From NCBI GenBank assembly GCA_008933765.1, contig WBUK01000007.1:1-64000 (forward strand): a DNA stretch of 64,000 nucleotides, written 5' to 3'. The translations under genes were made by a program, and so were the position numbers. The notes under the pieces were generated by a model. It was not told the DNA's origin. It did not search any database and saw nothing but the letters and a program-made list of their open reading frames with translations. Positions 60,887 to 64,000 of this stretch are shown piece by piece. This DNA is from Ignavibacteriaceae bacterium (lineage in GTDB: Bacteria > Bacteroidota > Ignavibacteria > Ignavibacteriales > Ignavibacteriaceae). How positions within the stretch are numbered: position 1 is the stretch's first letter; each line of letters starts with the position of its first letter.

Positions 60887-63800
60887 TTACAGCATAGTAA
60901 ATGCTGTACGGATTATAGCATCCTGTTGCATATTCGAAAGTTTATAAGAGCCCACCGCCGGACTTGCACTTGCGGGTCTTCCGATATAAACCACTTTGGT
61001 TTTACCTTCCAGCAACTCGTCAATTCTTGGGTTAAGGAAAGTCCAGCCGCCCATGTTCCGCGGTTCTTCCTGCACCCAGAAAACCTCGTTAAAATTGGGA
61101 TATTTATCCAGGATTCCTTTCAGCAGTTCAGATTCAAAGGGATAATATTGCTCAACCCTGATAATCGCCACATCGGTGAACCCGTGTTCTTTCCTGAATT
61201 TATCAAGCTCGTAGTAAATCTTTCCGGCGGTCAGCATTATCTTTCTGACATTGCTCCTGTCTGCAACAAAATCATCGTCAATAAACTCCCTGAAACTTCC
61301 GGATAAGAAGTGTTGCTTCGGCGAGCGCGCTTCAGGCAAACGCAGCAGGCTCTTCGGCGTCATCACTAAAAGGGGGCGTTGTTCATCCTTTTTCATCTGT
61401 CTGCGCAGCAGATGGAAATAATTCGCGGGGTCTGAAAGGTGGCACACTTCCATATTACCCTCAGCACAAAGGATCAGGTACCTTTCGGGTCTTGCGCTTG
61501 AGTGCTCGGGTCCCTGCCCTTCAAACCCATGCGGCAGCAGCAGAACCACATTGTTCGGAGTGTTCCACTTCTCTTTCGAAGCAACTATAAAATTATCGAT
61601 TATCACCTGCGCACTGTTTGCAAAATCACCAAACTGCGCCTCCCAAATCACTAAGGTTTTTGGGTCAGCCGTGCTGTAGCCATATTCGAATCCAAGCACG
61701 GCAGCTTCAGAGAGGTTGCTGTCCAGAATTTCAGCTTTTGCCTGGTCGTTATAGATGTGGTTAATCGGAAAATATTCGTGCCCATCCTGAACATCAGAAA
61801 ACGCCATGTGCCTTTGCGTGAAAGTACCCCGCACACAATCCTGCCCGCTGAGCCTGACGGGAGTTTTCTCCTTCAGAAGTGTAGCAAAAGCGGCAAATTC
61901 TGCGGTTGCCCAGTCAGCCAGCCCATCTTTGGAAAGCGCCAGTTCCTTTCTTTTTTCCAAGAATTTCACCAATTTTGGGTGCAGATGAAATCCTTCGGGC
62001 AGTGTGCTTCCTTTTATCAGCACTTCGTTCAGCACCTCTTCGGAAACAGCGGTGTTATGCACTTCCCTTTCTTCTTCCTCGGCTTCTTTGTTCACATCGA
62101 ACAAAATATCGCCTGAAAATTTATTTTTGATATTCACAACCACCTGAAGGGCATCTTCCAGTTTCTGAATGTATGCCTTGCGCATATTTTCGGCGTCTTC
62201 GGAGGTTATGGTTGTCTCATTAACAAGCTTTTGCGCGTAAATTTTGGTTACAGATTCATGCTGTTTTATTTTTGCGTAAAGAATTGGCTGTGTGTAGCCG
62301 GGGTCGTCGCCTTCGTTATGCCCGTGTCGGCGGTATCCGACAATATCAACCACCACATCTTTTTTGAATTTCTGCCGGTATTCGAATGCAATCTTAATGC
62401 AATGAAGCACCGATTCGGGGTCGTCACCGTTGACATGGAACACGGGCGCCTGAACAATCCGCGCCACATCCGTTGCGTAAACCGACGACCGCGCCTCCTC
62501 GGGCGTTGTGGTGAACCCAATCTGGTTATTTGTAACAATGTGAATTGTGCCGCCCGTTTTATAGCCCGCCAGTTGCGAAAGGTTGATGGTTTCGGCAACC
62601 ACTCCCTGACCCGCAAAGGCGGAATCGCCGTGCAACAGAACAGGAATGATGTGGCGCCTGTCGGTATCGTTTGCTCTGGTTTGTTTCGAGCGTACAATCC
62701 CTTCAACAACGGGGTTCACCCACTCCAAGTGGCTTGGATTCGAGGCAATAGAAACCCCAATTTCCCTCCGGAAACGGGTTTTAACTTTGTTGGTTGCTCC
62801 AAGATGGTATTTTACATCACCGGAGCCGGCGGTGGATTCGGGGTCAACTATATCTTCAAATTCTGCAAGAATCGACTCATACGATTTCCCGACAATATTG
62901 GTCAAAACATTCAGGCGCCCTCTGTGAGCCATACCGAGAACGATTTCCCGGACATTGTTATCCGCAGCAATTGTAAGCAGATAGTCAAGCGCAGGAATGG
63001 TAGCCTCAAGCCCTTCGAGTGAAAACCGTTTGTGCCCAATGAACCGTGTATGTATAAAATGCTCAAAATTTTCGGCTTCAATAAGTTTGTTCAGAATTTG
63101 CTTTTTGGTTGCATGGTCAAAGTTGGGCTTATTTTCCTCCGGTTCCATCTTATTTTGCAGCCATGTTTTCTCGTCGCTCGACTGGATGTGCATATATTCA
63201 GCGCCGATATTTTTACAATAGGTGTTCTGAAGTTTATCTAAGATTTGCCGAAGTGTTGCCGTTTTAACGCCGCCAAAATCGTGAGTAAGGAAGAGGCGGT
63301 CGTAATCCCAAACGGTCAATTCATGGAACTGCGGGTCAAGCTCTTTGTGATAGATGTTATTGTTGCCAAGCGGGTCGGTTGTAGCAATCAGGTGCCCCCT
63401 TACGCGGAACATGTTAATCATCTGGCGTACCCGCCCCTGTTTTGCAATTTCTTCGTAGCCAACAACCGTTTCGTTAAACGCCGGAACATTATCTTTCTGC
63501 CATTTATGCGGTATCTGAGGGATGCCGAGGCTGTCAAAAAGCCCCTCGTAAAAGTCGTTTTCCCCCATCAGCATAGCGCTGATTTCACCGAGGAATAAAC
63601 CGGATTCCGCCCCCTGAATAATTCTGTGGTCGTAAGTGCTGGTGATCGTCATAACCTTGCTCAACCCAAGATTTGAAACCGCCTCAGGTGACATGGCTAC
63701 AAACTGCGCCGGGTACTGAATAGCCCCTGTAGCAACAATTGTGCCCTGCCCGACCATAAGGCGCGGATTGGATGAAATTGTGCCGAGCGTGCCCGGGTTT

Positions 63801-64000
63801 GTAAGCGTGATTGTTGTGCCTACAAATTCAGAAGGGTCAATCTGCCCAAGACGGCTTCTTTTCACCAAGTCTTCGTAGGCATCCAGAAACTCTTTGAACC
63901 CCATTTTATCAGCAGCTTTAATGTTCGGAACCATCAGATTTCGGCTTCCGTCTCTTCTCTGAATATCGATTGCCAGCCCCAGATTTATGTGTTCCCGCGT
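60887..64000 (-). CDS. kgd: Fused E2-E1 2-oxoglutarate dehydrogenase/decarboxylase (Kgd type), 5' end outside window
   Basis: The reading frame continues to the window edge: the codons before the Met at 63934 read HINLGLAIDIQRRDGSRNLM, so that Met is internal. Here 1,037 residues are visible. The first ~130 are an E2 succinyltransferase catalytic domain ending TSTYDHRIIQGAESG. A linker (YEEIAKQGRVRQMINMFRVRGHL) leads into a full E1 thiamine-diphosphate decarboxylase: GMAHRGRLNVL, HGDSAFAGQGVVAETINLS, TNNQIGFTT, HVNGDDPESV, YRRHGHNEGDDPGYTQP and LPHGFEGQGPEHSSARPERYL. The fusion converts 2-oxoglutarate to succinyl-CoA with a separate E3. It is best known from Actinobacteria. Confidence 0.95.
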   Translation of the reverse strand, partial: TREHINLGLAIDIQRRDGSRNLMVPNIKAADKMGFKEFLDAYEDLVKRSRLGQIDPSEFVGTTITLTNPGTLGTISSNPRLMVGQGTIVATGAIQYPAQFVAMSPEAVSNLGLSKVMTITSTYDHRIIQGAESGLFLGEISAMLMGENDFYEGLFDSLGIPQIPHKWQKDNVPAFNETVVGYEEIAKQGRVRQMINMFRVRGHLIATTDPLGNNNIYHKELDPQFHELTVWDYDRLFLTHDFGGVKTATLRQILDKLQNTYCKNIGAEYMHIQSSDEKTWLQNKMEPEENKPNFDHATKKQILNKLIEAENFEHFIHTRFIGHKRFSLEGLEATIPALDYLLTIAADNNVREIVLGMAHRGRLNVLTNIVGKSYESILAEFEDIVDPESTAGSGDVKYHLGATNKVKTRFRREIGVSIASNPSHLEWVNPVVEGIVRSKQTRANDTDRRHIIPVLLHGDSAFAGQGVVAETINLSQLAGYKTGGTIHIVTNNQIGFTTTPEEARSSVYATDVARIVQAPVFHVNGDDPESVLHCIKIAFEYRQKFKKDVVVDIVGYRRHGHNEGDDPGYTQPILYAKIKQHESVTKIYAQKLVNETTITSEDAENMRKAYIQKLEDALQVVVNIKNKFSGDILFDVNKEAEEEEREVHNTAVSEEVLNEVLIKGSTLPEGFHLHPKLVKFLEKRKELALSKDGLADWATAEFAAFATLLKEKTPVRLSGQDCVRGTFTQRHMAFSDVQDGHEYFPINHIYNDQAKAEILDSNLSEAAVLGFEYGYSTADPKTLVIWEAQFGDFANSAQVIIDNFIVASKEKWNTPNNVVLLLPHGFEGQGPEHSSARPERYLILCAEGNMEVCHLSDPANYFHLLRRQMKKDEQRPLLVMTPKSLLRLPEARSPKQHFLSGSFREFIDDDFVADRSNVRKIMLTAGKIYYELDKFRKEHGFTDVAIIRVEQYYPFESELLKGILDKYPNFNEVFWVQEEPRNMGGWTFLNPRIDELLEGKTKVVYIGRPASASPAVGSYKLSNMQQDAIIRTAFTML

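Noticed and set aside
63932-63934. Met at 63934 as the start of the 2-oxoglutarate dehydrogenase gene
   Set aside because: The frame stays open to the window edge and the upstream codons match the E2 domain (HINLGLAID), so the gene is cut by the window.

Overview
The window looks like a chromosomal segment of an Ignavibacteria-like (Bacteroidota/Chlorobi-group) bacterium. Four things point there. Secreted proteins end in the NYPNPFNPST-type C-terminal domain used by type IX secretion. There is a DUF2851 protein and a one-chain sensor-like/receiver/AraC regulator typical of Bacteroidota. Several genes have TAnnTTTG -7-like promoter elements. The menaquinone genes and the SusC-style TonB receptor fit the same group. 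The species assignment is inference.

Layout. 0.2-3.1 kb: a membrane HExxH protein and a compact type II restriction-modification pair whose methylase closely resembles E. coli YhdJ. 3.2-9.8 kb (minus strand): hemL, hemB, an acetyltransferase, citrate synthase and htpG. 9.9-22 kb: a membrane-anchored PHP-like protein, a K+/H+ antiporter, a pseudo-kinase/receiver/AraC regulator, an aldo/keto reductase, a porin, a glycosyltransferase, nucleoside uptake plus phosphorolysis (nupC-type, punA) and rsmE. 22.1-27.3 kb: menaquinone genes menI, menE, menA, menB and menH; menC lies alone at 52-53.6 kb, and menF and menD are not in the window. 27.5-34.3 kb: an M28 peptidase lipoprotein, PBP4, ClpS, ETF beta/alpha, a bifunctional nuclease and DUF2851. 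34.6-40.2 kb: the rod-shape operon mreB-mreC-mreD-mrdA-rodA, then pyrG. 42-50 kb: a secreted thioredoxin-like T9SS protein, DinB, a metal-associated Cys-rich protein/TonB receptor/YHS set, and an atypical thioredoxin with its reductase. 50-58.4 kb: an MscS channel, menC, a GH53 galactanase lipoprotein and a large subtilase with a T9SS tail. 58.4-60.9 kb: a 2.4-kb gene-poor stretch. 60.9 kb to the end: a fused E2-E1 2-oxoglutarate dehydrogenase (Kgd type) that runs off the window.

The most unusual structure is not a gene cluster but the way the intergenic DNA is built. At hemB, DUF2851, rodA, a T9SS gene, DinB, MscS, GH53 and a decayed T9SS gene, the last ~35-75 bp of the coding sequence, stop codon included, is tandemly duplicated downstream. 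Some copies keep the peptide with synonymous changes. Many other gaps hold 16-23-bp minisatellites, a 66-bp x4 repeat, and one 39-bp repeat inside menH. The gene-poor stretch also has a remnant T9SS sorting domain, a candidate small structured RNA, and an array of three 5'-truncated tRNA-Val copies, each followed by its own hairpin terminator, downstream of an intact tRNA-Gly/tRNA-Val pair. No insertion sequence, integrase, CRISPR array, rRNA or prophage was seen.
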